From NCBI RefSeq assembly GCF_002901445.1, contig NZ_PPPD01000005.1:31363-95362 (forward strand): a stretch of 64,000 nt of DNA, read 5' to 3'. Origin of the DNA: Deinococcus koreensis. Its GTDB lineage: Bacteria > Deinococcota > Deinococci > Deinococcales > Deinococcaceae. How positions within the stretch are numbered: the first letter of the stretch is position 1; each line of letters begins with the position of its first letter. Below the pieces are notes generated by a model that worked only from the letters and a program-made list of their open reading frames with translations, was not told where the DNA came from and searched no databases. Of the stretch, positions 63,396 to 64,000 are shown in pieces. A program made the translations under genes and the position numbers.

Positions 63396-63797
63396 ATGGC
63401 GAGGATTTCGGTGAGTGCTCGGGTAGAGCCGACGGTGTGTGAGGCGATCGACAAGTTGGCGTCAGCCAACGGGCTGAAGCGCTCCGCCATGGTGGAGGAG
63501 CTGCTGGTACTCGCGCTGGGGCAACAGGAGACCGAACTGGCGTCCACGTTCCTGATGCCCAGATTGGAGGGCATCCTGACGGGGTTGTTCGACCGTCACC
63601 TGCGTGATCTGCGGCTGGTGATGGTGCACGCCGCGCTGGAGAGCAGCATTGCGTCGCGGCTGACGCTGTTCAAGTACAAGGAAGACAACGGCTACGACGT
63701 GCACCAGCTGTCGAGTCTGCGTGATCAGGCCTACAAGGCGGCGACCAGGAACCTGGGGCGCAAGGGCGTCAGGGACGCAGACCTGCAGGATGAGTAA
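63396..63797 (+). CDS. Ribbon-helix-helix (CopG/MobC-like) protein
   Basis: 133 aa from ATG 63396. The N-terminal RHH motif is clear: ARISVSARVEPTVCEAIDKL, then KRSAMVEELLVLALG. The C-terminal half is helical (EGILTGLFDRHLRDLRLVMV). Start follows TATGCT by 6 nt. It overlaps the next gene by 8 nt (ATGAGTAA). In mobilizable plasmids, an RHH accessory protein upstream of a relaxase nicks-site complex is typical. CGTCTACGA repeats just upstream are likely its binding sites. Confidence 0.8.
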   Translation: MARISVSARVEPTVCEAIDKLASANGLKRSAMVEELLVLALGQQETELASTFLMPRLEGILTGLFDRHLRDLRLVMVHAALESSIASRLTLFKYKEDNGYDVHQLSSLRDQAYKAATRNLGRKGVRDADLQDE

Positions 63798-64000
63798 CGG
63801 CCTGGGACGGGGCAAGGAGGTTCGTTCCTCGGCGCCTCGTGCCGCGCAGGTGCAGCGGATTCAGATGCGCGCGGCGCGGCGGAGGGGCGGCCTGCAAACG
63901 CGGGTGGTGATCAAGGCGAACTACGTGCGCGTGGGAGGCGCGCGTGGGCCCAGTGCCGCTGGAGCAGGGCGAGCGTTCGCCTCCGCCAACTACATGATGT
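63790..64000 (+). CDS. Probable relaxase/mobilization protein, 3' end outside window
   Basis: The first 70 residues are visible from ATG 63790, overlapping the RHH gene by 8 nt. A basic N-terminal segment (QVQRIQMRAARRRGG) is followed by QTRVVIKANYVRVGG and RAFASANYMM, resembling the first strand and Tyr-containing region of VirD2-type relaxases. The catalytic centre lies beyond the window, so the call rests on this pattern and on the RHH neighbour. Confidence 0.5.
   Translation, partial: MSNGLGRGKEVRSSAPRAAQVQRIQMRAARRRGGLQTRVVIKANYVRVGGARGPSAAGAGRAFASANYMM

Overview
The window looks like part of a Deinococcus megaplasmid, chromid, or chromosome carrying an integrated plasmid. This is an inference. 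It rests on high GC, many start codons placed 6-7 bases after a TANNNT -10 box (leaderless style, common in Deinococcus), Deinococcus-type IS elements, and multi-GAF histidine kinases. Plasmid functions are spread through it: partition genes, a replication initiator beside nine iterons, a primase-like protein, an ArdC-like antirestriction protein, and a relaxosome-like pair at the right edge. A complete tmRNA gene (ssrA), normally a core chromosomal gene, lies among them.

Layout. 1-4230: a sugar-type operon with an oxidoreductase (5' end outside the window), ABC ATPase, permease and a small monooxygenase. 4231-5140: decayed transposases. 5180-8996: tyrosine recombinase, divergent AbrB/PIN toxin-antitoxin pair, then a parA plus RHH partition pair preceded by TTTACCGGTAAA palindromes. 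9221-13504: an RNase H-like protein and a very large STAND/TPR regulator. 13511-13944: ssrA with promoter and terminator. 14043-24805: a plasmid-maintenance block (ParB, prim-pol, ArdC and small unknowns) in which several genes share one promoter/leader cassette; it is interrupted by an IS3-family copy. 24816-25546: IS6-type transposase. 25619-28102: a large calcium-repeat lipoprotein.

28618-55990 is a signalling island: five sensor kinases plus a kinase tail, one NarL-type regulator, a PAS/GGDEF/EAL protein, and three GGDEF proteins, one of them split by a second IS3-family copy. It also holds decayed transposases and gene fragments (VOC, SulP) and ends near a subtilase. 56071-59309 holds small secreted proteins, among them a BsuPI-like inhibitor-fold protein. 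59396-61258 is a replication origin: AT-rich segment, nine iterons and the RepA-like initiator. 61958-64000 holds small unknowns, then an RHH protein overlapping the start of a probable relaxase.

How the parts fit. The recurring cassette (promoter with a TAAGTA/TACTTA inverted repeat, a leader hairpin, and often an upstream TTTACC repeat) would co-regulate ParB, an ArdC-like protein and unknown proteins; the prim-pol gene has a related promoter. The TTTACC motif also frames the parA promoter, so partition and maintenance may share a regulator. The signalling island has far more sensors than regulators. IS activity and gene fragments show repeated rearrangement.
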